Shown in pieces: positions 1 through 6,512 of a DNA stretch of 9,257 nt. A model generated the notes under the pieces. It made no database searches and was not told the origin of the DNA. It saw nothing but the letters and a program-made list of their open reading frames with translations. How positions within the stretch are numbered: the stretch's first letter is position 1; every line of letters begins with the position of its first letter. The stretch comes from Halanaerobiaceae bacterium. Lineage in GTDB: Bacteria > Bacillota > Halanaerobiia > Halanaerobiales > DTU029. The stretch spans positions 1-9,257 of the forward strand of contig JAAYLO010000282.1 of the NCBI GenBank assembly GCA_012521855.1. Reading direction: 5' to 3'. The position numbers and the translations under genes are program-made.

Positions 1-692
1 CAGTTATAATGAACAGGCCGCTTACTGCAATAGATTTATCTGTTGACTATCTGGCAGACAGGAACCAGGAGGCCAGTAATATTGTGCTTGTTTTTTATGC
101 TATTATAGCTATGTTTTCACTCTACGGAATCTTTGCTGGTATTGAAACCGTCAGTCTGCTTCAGGCCAATTTGTCATATGTAGGGATCAGAATTAATGTT
201 ACTCCTCTAAAAAAGGGTAATTTCCTGTTAGCGGGAATCATTGTTGCCCTGATATTAAATTTGCTGTCAAATGTTATCCTGCTTATCTTCATTAGCTGTG
301 TTTTGAAGATTCCTTTATTTAGCGAATTGCTTTACAGTGCCATTATTATTATAATGGGAAATCTCCTTGGAGTGGCTCTGGGTGTTTTTATCGGTGCTTC
401 CAATAAGAAAAGTAATGATACCAAAACCTTAATGGGAATTGTAATTACTCTGGTTTTGTCATTTTTCTCCGGTATGATGGGGCCTGATATTAAAGTTTTT
501 ATTGACCAGAAGCTACCGGTACTGGCCAGGTTAAATCCGATTTCAATAATAAGTAATAGTCTTTACAGGATAAACCTTCTGGGTAGTACCAGAAATATCA
601 GAGAGGGGTTCATGGTTTTATCCCTTTATTGTATGGTATTAATTCTGGCATCATACATCTTTTTGAGGAGGAAAAAATATGACAGTGTATAA
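1..692 (+). CDS. ABC-2 type transporter permease subunit, 5'-truncated by window edge
   Basis: Integral membrane subunit of an ABC transporter, probably an exporter. The frame is open to the left edge with no stop (codons GTT and ATA precede the ATG at 9). ABC-2 permeases are usually 350-400 residues, so the N-terminal third probably lies outside the window. Counting from the ATG at 9, about five hydrophobic segments are visible (about residues 24-45, 73-98, 104-128, 141-158 and 199-218), ending in a short basic tail. The stretch around LNPISIISNSLYRI (about residues 176-189), just before the last segment, is typical of the C-terminal half of ABC-2 permeases. The gene overlaps the next permease by 14 bases, which suggests translational coupling and a heteromeric channel. 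The ATP-binding subunit is not in the window and probably lies upstream. The substrate cannot be told from this sequence. Confidence 0.8.
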   Translation, partial: VIMNRPLTAIDLSVDYLADRNQEASNIVLVFYAIIAMFSLYGIFAGIETVSLLQANLSYVGIRINVTPLKKGNFLLAGIIVALILNLLSNVILLIFISCVLKIPLFSELLYSAIIIIMGNLLGVALGVFIGASNKKSNDTKTLMGIVITLVLSFFSGMMGPDIKVFIDQKLPVLARLNPISIISNSLYRINLLGSTRNIREGFMVLSLYCMVLILASYIFLRRKKYDSV

Positions 693-1806
693 ATACTTTA
701 TTAAGACGGCATTAAAAAACAAGGTTATTATTTCTATTTATATAGGTTTATTTTTAATGACGTCCCTCTTACTTGTTTCTACTGTATCTGAACAGGAAAC
801 CGGCTTTAGAGCCAGCAGTTTAAATATAGGAGTTATCGATAACAATAATAGTCAACTATCAACCGCTCTGGTGGAATATTTAGGTGAAAGGAATAGTTTG
901 GTGGATATTATTAATGATGAAGAAGATATAAAGGAGTTAATATTTTTAGAGGTTCTTGATGCTGTAATAGTTATCAACGAAGATTTTGACAGGAGAGTAA
1001 TGAATAAGGAAGAAGCCCTGCTCTTTTATAATGATGTAAGAAAAGTGCAGTCTATACAGCTGCAGAGCCAGATTAATAAATTCCTTAATTTTGCCAATGC
1101 CTCCTATGAAAACGGTAGTTTCAACCTGGAACTTGTAAGGCGGGCCTTGTCTGAAAGGATAGAGGTAAAGCTGGTAAGAAGTGAAGACAAAGTAGTTAAT
1201 AATGTTATATCTCAGTGGTTTGCTACTTATTTTAAGTTTGTCGCTTATTTTATTATTGGTATTTATATTGCTGTTATTGGCCTGGTTATGGCCGATTTTA
1301 AAGAATCAAAGATTAGAAACAGGGTCAAGATATCATCAAAAAAAGCCTTTCAACTAAATAAAGAACTTTATATCGGACAGCTGACACTGGCCATACTGAT
1401 TAGCCTGTTCTTTATTTCAGGCAGTGTTTTTTTGAAAGGTAAATATATTTTTGAAGTGAGATTTAGTAAATATATAATAAATCTACTTGTTTTTTCATTT
1501 TCAATTTTGTGCCTTACCTTTTTAATCAATAATCTGTTTAGAAATAAGTTTGTCATCAATGCCCTGGCAACAGTTTTATCACTGGGAACTTCTTTTATAT
1601 CTGGAGTGATGGTGCCTCAGGAAATACTGGGAGATAAAGTTCTGTCAATTGCGAAATTTTTCCCCGTTTATTATTATGTAAAGGCAAATGACATGAAGGG
1701 TAATGGTATATGGGATATCAGGTATGAACTAATTATGCAGCTATTGTTTGCAATAGTTTTTCTGTTTATGGGCTTATATTTTGCAAAAAGGGTACAACAG
1801 GAATAA
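679..1806 (+). CDS. ABC-2 type transporter permease subunit
   Basis: Second membrane subunit of the same ABC exporter, 375 residues, a full family length. It has the ABC2_membrane_3-type layout. A first membrane helix (about residues 16-34) is followed by a large extracytoplasmic domain (about 37-180, including NIGVIDNNNSQLS and the DAVIVINEDF stretch). Five C-terminal hydrophobic segments follow, at about 187-205, 232-250, 263-283, 290-312 and 350-369. The motif FPVYYYVKANDM before the last helix matches the conserved pre-TM6 region of these permeases. The start is well placed: GAGGAGG at 665-671 lies 7 bases before the ATG, inside the end of the preceding gene. NatB-like and drug or lipid exporters share this architecture, so the substrate is open. 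No convincing terminator follows; the stop codon is 7 bases from that of the convergent MFS gene. Confidence 0.85.
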   Translation: MTVYKYFIKTALKNKVIISIYIGLFLMTSLLLVSTVSEQETGFRASSLNIGVIDNNNSQLSTALVEYLGERNSLVDIINDEEDIKELIFLEVLDAVIVINEDFDRRVMNKEEALLFYNDVRKVQSIQLQSQINKFLNFANASYENGSFNLELVRRALSERIEVKLVRSEDKVVNNVISQWFATYFKFVAYFIIGIYIAVIGLVMADFKESKIRNRVKISSKKAFQLNKELYIGQLTLAILISLFFISGSVFLKGKYIFEVRFSKYIINLLVFSFSILCLTFLINNLFRNKFVINALATVLSLGTSFISGVMVPQEILGDKVLSIAKFFPVYYYVKANDMKGNGIWDIRYELIMQLLFAIVFLFMGLYFAKRVQQE

Positions 1807-1813
1807 GTATTTA

Positions 1814-3028
1814 TTAACCTTTATTCTTATTTTTGCCTGGAGTCATGCCCTTTTCCCTGATAAAAATGAAAGCAGTAATAAGGACCAGTAAGGAAATACC
1901 CGCTGTTCCAAAATACATGAGCATTTTACTGGTTTCAACAAAAAATGTAAATAGGGGCGGGCCTACAGCTACTCCAATAAACCGGGCTGCCCCATAGAAT
2001 GATGTTATAATACCCCTCTGACTTGCAGTACAGGAGCTTGTGACCATTGTATTGACAGCGGGTAATACAAGACCTGAACCAATGCCCAGTAATGAGAAAA
2101 ATATCAGGTAGATATATAAAGAGTCCAGATAGTACAGAATAAACAGCATTATTGTTACCAGTATGAGGCCGCTGACAATGAAAATTTTGTAGTATTTTTT
2201 TATCTTTTTTAAAAGACGGCCGGTAGTATATGAGGTAATTGACATAAAAAGGATAGGGATGGCGATGACCAGTCCCTTTGTAAAGCCCTTGATGTGATAT
2301 TTACTCTCCAGAATATCTGAAAAATATGAAAGGAGGCCGAAAAGCACAAAGAGAACCAGCATTCCTGCCAGTATGGTAGAAATCAGGGAAGCACCTTTTT
2401 CTTTAAAAACACTGCCGGTTCTCCCGAAATATTCTTTGAAAGCCTGTTTCTCCGGTTTCCTCCCTTCCTCACCCAGGAACCAGACTCCTGCGGCGACTGG
2501 AATAGCCAGGGCAGCATAGGAAAAGAAAAGGGCTATCCAGCTGATCAGTCCTATAGCAGAGCCCAGAATAGGGCTTACAACTTTGCCTATCCCATTGGCA
2601 GCTTCAATAATTCCCAGTGTCTCACTTCTCTGTTGTGATTGGAAGATATCTCCGATCAGAGCCATTACTATAGGAGCAGTACCCGCTGCCCCGATCCCCT
2701 GTATTACCCTTCCTGCGAGGATTATATAATAGGGCTTATCCAGAAATAAGGCAGCCAGTCCGGAAACTGCTCCGCCGGTTCCGTATAGAATCAATGCCGG
2801 AACTATTATTTTTATTCTGCCGATGCGGTCACTGAGATAACCGAGAAATGGTATTGCTATACCGGCAGATATTGAAAAACATGTAATTAATAATCCAACC
2901 CTGAATTGGTTAATATTAAGGGCCTCTTTTATTTGCGGGAATTCAGGTATGAGCATTGAATTGCCCAGAACCATAATAAAGGGTACTCCGCTGAAAGCAA
3001 TCATCATCATTCTGTATTTTTTGTCCAT
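1814..3028 (-). CDS. MFS transporter, DHA1-type drug/metabolite:H+ antiporter-like
   Basis: Cytoplasmic membrane secondary transporter of the major facilitator superfamily, 404 residues with about 12 hydrophobic segments, the usual length for 12-TM DHA1 exporters. Family motifs are visible. Motif A is GYLSDRIGR at residues 63-71 in the loop between TM2 and TM3. Motif B is RVIQGIGAAG at 107-116 in TM4. A motif C-like stretch (GIGKVVSPILGS, 146-157) in TM5 has Ser where the antiporter motif usually has Gly before Pro. The protein ends in a basic tail (PGKNKNKG). The ATG at 3028 is supported by AAGGAGAAG (complement of about 3033-3041) 4-5 bases upstream. The gene is monocistronic: a terminator for the upstream minus-strand genes lies at 3111-3133. 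Homologues include Bcr/CflA- and TetA/NorA-like efflux pumps, and a specific substrate cannot be assigned. Confidence 0.85.
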   Translation of the reverse strand: MDKKYRMMMIAFSGVPFIMVLGNSMLIPEFPQIKEALNINQFRVGLLITCFSISAGIAIPFLGYLSDRIGRIKIIVPALILYGTGGAVSGLAALFLDKPYYIILAGRVIQGIGAAGTAPIVMALIGDIFQSQQRSETLGIIEAANGIGKVVSPILGSAIGLISWIALFFSYAALAIPVAAGVWFLGEEGRKPEKQAFKEYFGRTGSVFKEKGASLISTILAGMLVLFVLFGLLSYFSDILESKYHIKGFTKGLVIAIPILFMSITSYTTGRLLKKIKKYYKIFIVSGLILVTIMLFILYYLDSLYIYLIFFSLLGIGSGLVLPAVNTMVTSSCTASQRGIITSFYGAARFIGVAVGPPLFTFFVETSKMLMYFGTAGISLLVLITAFIFIREKGMTPGKNKNKG

Positions 3029-3110
3029 GGAACTTCTCCTTGCTTCCCAGTTGATTTAAAATATATCTATTAGTCTATTATTACCCCGCTTATGATAAAA
3101 TAATACGGAC

Positions 3111-3133
3111 AAAAAAAAGAGGGGATTTCCCCT
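3111..3133 (-). terminator. Rho-independent terminator of the small-gene operon
   Basis: Read on the minus strand, AGGGG-AAAT-CCCCT (3133 down to 3120) forms a 5-bp GC-rich stem with a 4-base loop, followed by C and eight T (3118-3111). It lies 42 bases past the stop codon of the 145-residue gene and 83 bases before the MFS start. It therefore separates the two minus-strand units. Confidence 0.85.
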
Positions 3134-3174
3134 GTAAAAATACTATAATTTTAATTTTCTCCAATCAAGTTTCT

Positions 3175-3612
3175 CTACTTTCCCGATACTTTTTTTTTAT
3201 TGTTTTCATCATCATTTTCCTGGATATCGATTACCTGATCATTGTTTATTTCAGAAGCTTCCTTTTTTAATGAATTCAGCAGGTTTGTGATTTTACCGGG
3301 ATCCAGATTAGAAGTATTATTGCTGCCCAGAGCACTCATCAGCATTGGAAGTATTTGTTGAATGCTGTTATTTTCTTCACTCCCCTGAAGTTGTGATAAT
3401 AAGCCTGCCAGATTACCGAGATTGCCCAGATTGGCTATGGGGCTGTATGGTTTTCTTTTTTCGGGCAGCACATGTTTTGTTTCCTGATAGATTTCCGTGA
3501 TTTCCAGGAGGACCAGGATACTCAACAAAGCAAAAATTTCATTAGCAGAGTAATTGTTGCTGTTTTTTTGCAGATTATTTGTTATTATTGAGTATAGTCT
3601 TTTATTATCCAT
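3175..3612 (-). CDS. Unrecognised small Asn/Leu-rich protein, possibly sporulation-associated
   Basis: I do not recognise a family. The predicted protein has 145 residues. An N-terminal hydrophobic helix (about residues 24-42, EIFALLSILVLLEITEIY) is not a typical signal peptide. A low-complexity Leu/Asn/Gly segment follows (NLGNLGNLAGLLSQL, about 61-75), then ILPMLMSALG (87-96), ITNLLNSLKK (108-117) and a highly charged tail rich in Asp, Glu, Asn and Lys. It has no cysteine. The Leu-repeat helices separated by polar linkers suggest an assembly or coat-like structural protein rather than an enzyme. The ATG at 3612 has a good ribosome site, GGGAGGT (complement of 3617-3623), in the 15-base gap after the 83-residue gene, so the two are co-transcribed. 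The operon ends at the terminator 3111-3133. A sporulation role is inferred only from the sigma-K-like promoter of the operon. Confidence 0.7.
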   Translation of the reverse strand: MDNKRLYSIITNNLQKNSNNYSANEIFALLSILVLLEITEIYQETKHVLPEKRKPYSPIANLGNLGNLAGLLSQLQGSEENNSIQQILPMLMSALGSNNTSNLDPGKITNLLNSLKKEASEINNDQVIDIQENDDENNKKKVSGK

Positions 3613-3627
3613 TGTTTACCTCCCTGC

Positions 3628-3879
3628 TCATTCTTTTATCCTGTTATCTTCTGATTCACTCTTTTTCCCTTTTATATCTGTCCTTTCTGCCATAGGTAGA
3701 ACCCTATATCTTTTTGCTGAGATTTTATTCTTTTGTTTATGTACTTTTTTACTCTTTTCGTATTTTTGTTTTATTGTTTTTAAGACATCTTTTGATAGAA
3801 TGAGTAATATTAGTATAAGAAAAAGGTTATATGGATTATACAGTTCCTTTCCATTTTCCTCCTGATATTCTGCGCCCAT
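3628..3879 (-). CDS. Unrecognised small single-pass membrane protein, possibly sporulation-associated
   Basis: I do not recognise a family. The predicted protein has 83 residues. It has a short acidic N-terminus, one strongly hydrophobic segment (about residues 16-29, PYNLFLILILLILS) and a long, very basic tail (about 30-58, rich in Lys) ending in mixed charge. The positive charges after the helix predict an N-out, C-in anchor with a cytoplasmic tail, able to bind nucleic acid or an acidic partner. The start at 3879 has a purine-rich site (AGAGGGGGT, complement of about 3885-3893) 5-6 bases upstream. This site departs from the AGGAGG consensus but is strong in G. The gene is first in a two-gene operon, 15 bases before the 145-residue gene. 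Coding of the opposite strand here is much less likely, because that frame lacks a ribosome site and is rich in Phe and Ser. Confidence 0.7.
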   Translation of the reverse strand: MGAEYQEENGKELYNPYNLFLILILLILSKDVLKTIKQKYEKSKKVHKQKNKISAKRYRVLPMAERTDIKGKKSESEDNRIKE

Positions 3880-3935
3880 AAAATACCCCCTCTCTTTTTC
3901 CTTATGAACATAAAATTTTAAATTATAAGCTAAAC

Positions 3936-3963
3936 TAATATATGATTTAAGAATAACAATTGT
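3936..3963 (-). promoter_or_regulatory. Sigma-K-like (or sigma-E-like) promoter for the two small minus-strand genes
   Basis: On the minus strand, AC (3963-3962), exactly 17 bases, then CATATATTA (3944-3936) matches every specified base of the Bacillus sigma-K consensus AC-N17-CATANNNTA as I recall it. The same -10 is also a fair sigma-E match (CATATATT against CATACANT) with a weaker -35 14 bases upstream. The predicted start near 3929 gives a leader of about 50 bases before the ATG at 3879. The surroundings are AT-rich, so chance matching is possible. A sigma-A alternative (TATAAT at 3928-3923) has only a poor -35. Confidence 0.45.
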
Positions 3964-4024
3964 TAATGAAAAACAGCTTTAAATAATACATATATATTTT
4001 CTGATAGGGAATATTATACTATTT

Positions 4025-4053
4025 TTGCTTATAATAAAAATCTATGATAAAAT
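4025..4053 (+). promoter_or_regulatory. Sigma-A promoter of rsmA
   Basis: TTGCTT (4025-4030), a 17-base spacer and TAAAAT (4048-4053) form a reasonable vegetative promoter. The start near 4060 leaves a leader of about 33 bases before the rsmA start. It lies in the divergent region 3880-4092, which otherwise holds only the minus-strand promoter and AT-rich sequence. Confidence 0.6.
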
Positions 4054-4092
4054 AAAATAAGGAATCATTTTTTTGAGAAAGGTGAATCTGTT

Positions 4093-4989
4093 TTGGAAGA
4101 AATAATCGCTGTACCACAGGTAACACAAAAACTCCTTAAGAAACACAGGATTAGTCTAACTAAAGGGCTGGGACAGAATTTCCTGGTTGACAGGGGTATA
4201 GTAGATGAAATAGTCCTGGCCGGAGAGATTGATGACGATGATAATATCATTGAAATAGGCCCCGGAATAGGTTCACTGACCCAGGCCTTGCTTGAGAAAT
4301 TGGGGCAGGGAAAACTATATGCTATAGAAAAAGATGAAAGACTGGTGAAACTTTTAAAGAAAATATTACAGTCAGAAAAACTGGTACTGATCAATAAAGA
4401 TGTTCTTGATATTGAATGGACGGCTTTCTTTGCAGAACACGGCCTGGATAAAAAGCCGGTTAAGCTGATAGCAAATCTGCCTTATTATATAAGTACACCC
4501 ATTATTATGGGTTTACTGGAGGCAAGAATACCAATAGATAGATATGTTTTTATGGTACAAAAGGAAGTAGCAGAAAGGATGATTGCAAAACCCGGCAGGA
4601 AGGATTATGGTGCATTAAGTATAGCTGTTCAGTATTATTCTTCTCCTGAAATGGTCAGGGTAATAGGTCCTGATGTTTTTATACCTCAGCCTGATGTTTA
4701 TTCTGCTATAATAAAACTTGAGAGGAATGAGGAGCCGCCTATAAAGCAGGAAGATGTTGATTTTTTCTTTCGGGTGGTTAAAGCCATTTTTCAACAGAGA
4801 AGAAAAAACATCAAGAATGCATTAAGTAATGCAGGCAATATTACTATTGACAAAAATATAGTACTGGAATGCCTTGAGGAGCTGGGCCTGGATCAAAATA
4901 TCAGAGGTGAAAAACTTGATCTGGCTACGATCGGTAATTTAAGTGATCTATTGTATCGAAAACAAATTCTATATCAAGATGGTGAATAA
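4093..4989 (+). CDS. rsmA: 16S rRNA (adenine1518-N6/adenine1519-N6)-dimethyltransferase
   Basis: RsmA (KsgA) uses S-adenosylmethionine to dimethylate two adjacent adenines in the 3'-terminal hairpin of 16S rRNA, a late step of 30S maturation in the cytoplasm. Its 298 residues match the usual length of about 270-295. Visible signatures are KGLGQNFLVD (24-33), the SAM-binding motif IEIGPGIGSLT (53-63), the acidic ribose-binding end of strand two (AIEKDE, 77-82), the catalytic NLPYYIS (128-134), and the C-terminal helical domain with QQRRKNIKNAL. The start is TTG at 4093, supported by AAAGGTG (4078-4084) at 8-base spacing; no ATG or GTG lies in frame nearby. The gene is driven by the promoter at 4025-4053 and followed after 2 bases by the YkuK-like gene. 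The family is certain; only the rare start codon leaves a little doubt. Confidence 0.96.
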   Translation: MEEIIAVPQVTQKLLKKHRISLTKGLGQNFLVDRGIVDEIVLAGEIDDDDNIIEIGPGIGSLTQALLEKLGQGKLYAIEKDERLVKLLKKILQSEKLVLINKDVLDIEWTAFFAEHGLDKKPVKLIANLPYYISTPIIMGLLEARIPIDRYVFMVQKEVAERMIAKPGRKDYGALSIAVQYYSSPEMVRVIGPDVFIPQPDVYSAIIKLERNEEPPIKQEDVDFFFRVVKAIFQQRRKNIKNALSNAGNITIDKNIVLECLEELGLDQNIRGEKLDLATIGNLSDLLYRKQILYQDGE

Positions 4990-4991
4990 TT

Positions 4992-5471
4992 ATGAAATTT
5001 ATTAGTCCAACAGATGGTCCCCTGGATATTTACTCAGTTTACAAAAATATTTTAAAGTTTATTACTGAAAAGCCGGATGAACATTACCGCCTGATAATAG
5101 GTACAGACTCACAGGCTGGAATCCGTGAAATAGTTTTTGTTACTGCCATTGTAATATACCGGGTAGGCAGGGGCGGCCGTTTCTTCTACAGCAAAAAGGC
5201 AGAGGAATTAACCATTTCCATGAAACAGAGAATTTTTTATGAGGCCTCCAGGAGCCTGGAAGTGGCCAGTCTTTTAACCGGATTTTTTGCTGATGAAATT
5301 AATCTCCATGATGAGCTTAAAGTAGAAATACACCTGGATGTAGGTGAAAAAGGCCCTACCAGAGATATTATTAAGGAAGTAATGGGAATGGTAGTAGGCA
5401 GCGGTTATGAAGCCCATATAAAACCTGAAGCCTATGCTGCTTCTACTGTTGCTGATAAGTTTACAAAATAA
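4992..5471 (+). CDS. YkuK-type RNase H-like fold protein (DUF458)
   Basis: The protein has 159 residues and closely resembles B. subtilis YkuK along its whole length (family PF04308, predicted RNase H-like fold; no established function that I know of). Conserved features are the N-terminal MKFISPTDG, IGTDSQ (36-41) with a candidate metal ligand Asp39 on the first strand, and FYEASRSLE (82-90) with Glu84 and Glu90. HLDVGEKGPTR (114-124) follows with Asp116, and the C-terminal KPEAYAASTVADKFTK has Asp155. The spacing of Asp39, Glu84, Asp116 and Asp155 fits an RNase H active site, but catalysis is an inference. The ATG lies 2 bases after the rsmA stop and has only a weak ribosome site (GGTG, 4981-4984), so translation is probably coupled to rsmA. 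That coupling would suit a role in RNA or ribosome metabolism. No classical terminator follows; the sigma-K-like promoter of yabG begins 5 bases after its stop. Confidence 0.88.
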   Translation: MKFISPTDGPLDIYSVYKNILKFITEKPDEHYRLIIGTDSQAGIREIVFVTAIVIYRVGRGGRFFYSKKAEELTISMKQRIFYEASRSLEVASLLTGFFADEINLHDELKVEIHLDVGEKGPTRDIIKEVMGMVVGSGYEAHIKPEAYAASTVADKFTK

Positions 5472-5475
5472 TATC

Positions 5476-5503
5476 ACACAAAGAAAACCCGTTTCATATA
5501 TTG
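5476..5503 (+). promoter_or_regulatory. Sigma-K-like promoter of yabG
   Basis: AC (5476-5477), exactly 17 bases, then CATATATTG (5495-5503) matches the sigma-K consensus AC-N17-CATANNNTA at all but the last base. In B. subtilis yabG is known to be transcribed by sigma-K, so the match is expected on biological grounds. The predicted start near 5510 gives a leader of about 20 bases with the ribosome site at 5519-5526. This also argues against the in-frame TTG at 5501 as a start, since it lies inside the -10. Confidence 0.65.
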
Positions 5504-5530
5504 TACTATATATTATCTGAGGCGGGTTTT
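5484..5530 (+). promoter_or_regulatory. Long stem covering the yabG ribosome binding site
   Basis: Bases 5484-5496 (AAAACCCGTTTCA) can pair with 5518-5530 (TGAGGCGGGTTTT) over 13 continuous positions, of which two are G-U. The stem ends directly at the ATG (5531) and contains the whole ribosome site GAGGCGGG (5519-5526). The 21-base loop can add a small AT helix (5497-5501 with 5508-5512). The 5' arm overlaps the sigma-K spacer and the first two bases of the -10, so only transcripts entering from upstream contain both arms. It is a poor intrinsic terminator, because its only T run lies in the stem and is followed by ATGAAATTT. Confidence 0.6.
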
Positions 5531-6340
5531 ATGAAATTTAGAATTGGTGATTATGTTTCAAGAAAATCATATAATTGTGATCTTATTTTCAGAATTGATA
5601 GAATAGATAAGGACATAGTATATCTGCGCAGTCTGAAATTGCGGTTAATGGCTGACGCCCCTATGGATGACCTTGTTAAGATAGAGAATAAGGATAAGAG
5701 AACAATCAGGAGAGAATTGATAATTGAGTCTTATGAGTTTATGCAGAGACAGTGGACACATCAGGTATTGAATAATAAAATGCTTAGAAACAACAAATCT
5801 GAGTACTCATATCAGGAGTATAGAACACTGGTAATGCATATAGATGGTGATGAAGATTATCTGGAGTTGTCCCTGGCGAATTATAGAAATTTGAATATCA
5901 ATGTGCTGGGATTTTTTATTCCTGAAAAGGGACAACCAGAAAGGATAAGTGAGCTGGTAAAAAATAATAAGCCGGATATACTGGTTTTGACAGGTCATGA
6001 CGGGGAATTGAATGAAAGGGCTTATCACGCCTCCGAATACTTTGTCAGGGCTGTAGAGGCTGTCCGTGCAATTGAACCGGACCTGGATCAACTGGTAATA
6101 TTTGCAGGAGCCTGTCAATCAAATTACAAAGAACTCATGAATGCCGGTGCAAATTTTGCCAGTTCACCCGGGAATAAGTTAATTCATTTTCTGGACCCTA
6201 TACTGGTTGTAGAAAAAATAGTAAATACGTCAATTCGCGAATATATACCCGTAAAGGATGTAATAAACAATACTATTACAGGAAATGGAGGTATTGGCGG
6301 AGTAGAAACAAGGGGTAAGATGCGTCTGCAATATCCCTGA
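5531..6340 (+). CDS. yabG: Sporulation-specific cysteine protease YabG
   Basis: YabG is a mother-cell protease that trims coat proteins on the forming spore. In B. subtilis it conditions them for transglutaminase cross-linking, and in C. difficile it processes germination proteins. The 269 residues align well with B. subtilis YabG from memory. Shared features are MKFRIGDYVSRKSY at the N-terminus, HIDGDE (103-108), PDILVLTGHD with His156, LDQLVIFAGACQ with Cys195, and GANFASSP plus GGIGGVETRG near the C-terminus. His156 and Cys195 correspond to the reported catalytic pair. Their spacing is 39 residues against 46 in B. subtilis, through a shorter loop after GHD. ATG 5531 is chosen because it has GAGGCGGG at 5519-5526, matches the family N-terminus and follows the predicted transcription start. 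There is no signal peptide, as expected for a mother-cell protein. No sound terminator was found between it and veg. Confidence 0.95.
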   Translation: MKFRIGDYVSRKSYNCDLIFRIDRIDKDIVYLRSLKLRLMADAPMDDLVKIENKDKRTIRRELIIESYEFMQRQWTHQVLNNKMLRNNKSEYSYQEYRTLVMHIDGDEDYLELSLANYRNLNINVLGFFIPEKGQPERISELVKNNKPDILVLTGHDGELNERAYHASEYFVRAVEAVRAIEPDLDQLVIFAGACQSNYKELMNAGANFASSPGNKLIHFLDPILVVEKIVNTSIREYIPVKDVINNTITGNGGIGGVETRGKMRLQYP

Positions 6341-6385
6341 ATTAAGAAAAAAGAGCCGGAATTTTATTTTTTGCCCTTTGAACCC

Positions 6386-6414
6386 TTGACAGTGAGTCCT
6401 TGTTCTGGTATACT
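6386..6414 (+). promoter_or_regulatory. Upstream sigma-A promoter of veg (P1)
   Basis: TTGACA (6386-6391), a 17-base spacer and TATACT (6409-6414) give a perfect -35 and a -10 with one mismatch, plus an extended -10 TGG (6406-6408). The predicted start is near 6421, giving a leader of about 92 bases that contains the second promoter. Confidence 0.88.
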
Positions 6415-6425
6415 ATTTTATTTAT

Positions 6426-6455
6426 TTGACTATTTTCTTAAAAATGTGGTATACT
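6426..6455 (+). promoter_or_regulatory. Downstream sigma-A promoter of veg (P2)
   Basis: TTGACT (6426-6431), an 18-base spacer and TATACT (6450-6455), again with extended -10 TGG (6447-6449). The -10 elements of P1 and P2 are 41 bases apart. The predicted start near 6462 leaves a leader of about 50 bases before the GTG at 6513. Confidence 0.82.
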
Positions 6456-6512
6456 ATTAATAACCCTATTTATAAGTTTAATAAGAGCTTTATCAGGAAG
6501 GTGGACTGTCAA

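Noticed and set aside
1801..1834. Possible terminator between the convergent permease and MFS genes (GAATAAG with CTTATTT)
   Set aside because: The stem is nearly all AT with an 18-base loop and a mismatch next to it, so it is not convincing in this AT-rich DNA.
3554..3865. Plus-strand open frame opposite the two small minus-strand genes
   Set aside because: No ribosome site, biased Phe/Ser/Leu composition typical of an antisense shadow, and the minus-strand genes have ribosome sites, a promoter and a terminator.
5501..5530. In-frame TTG at 5501 as an alternative yabG start adding 10 residues
   Set aside because: It lies inside the predicted -10, has no ribosome site, and the family N-terminus begins at MKFRIGD (5531).
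6341..6385. Possible terminator after yabG (AAAAAAGAGCCGG followed by a T-rich run)
   Set aside because: It looks like the left arm of a terminator, but no matching CCGGCTC right arm follows; only an A6/T6 pairing remains, which is too weak to call.
6426..6512. In-frame TTG at 6426 as a veg start adding 29 residues
   Set aside because: The stretch is the P2 promoter and leader, the added residues do not resemble Veg, and GTG 6513 has a good ribosome site.
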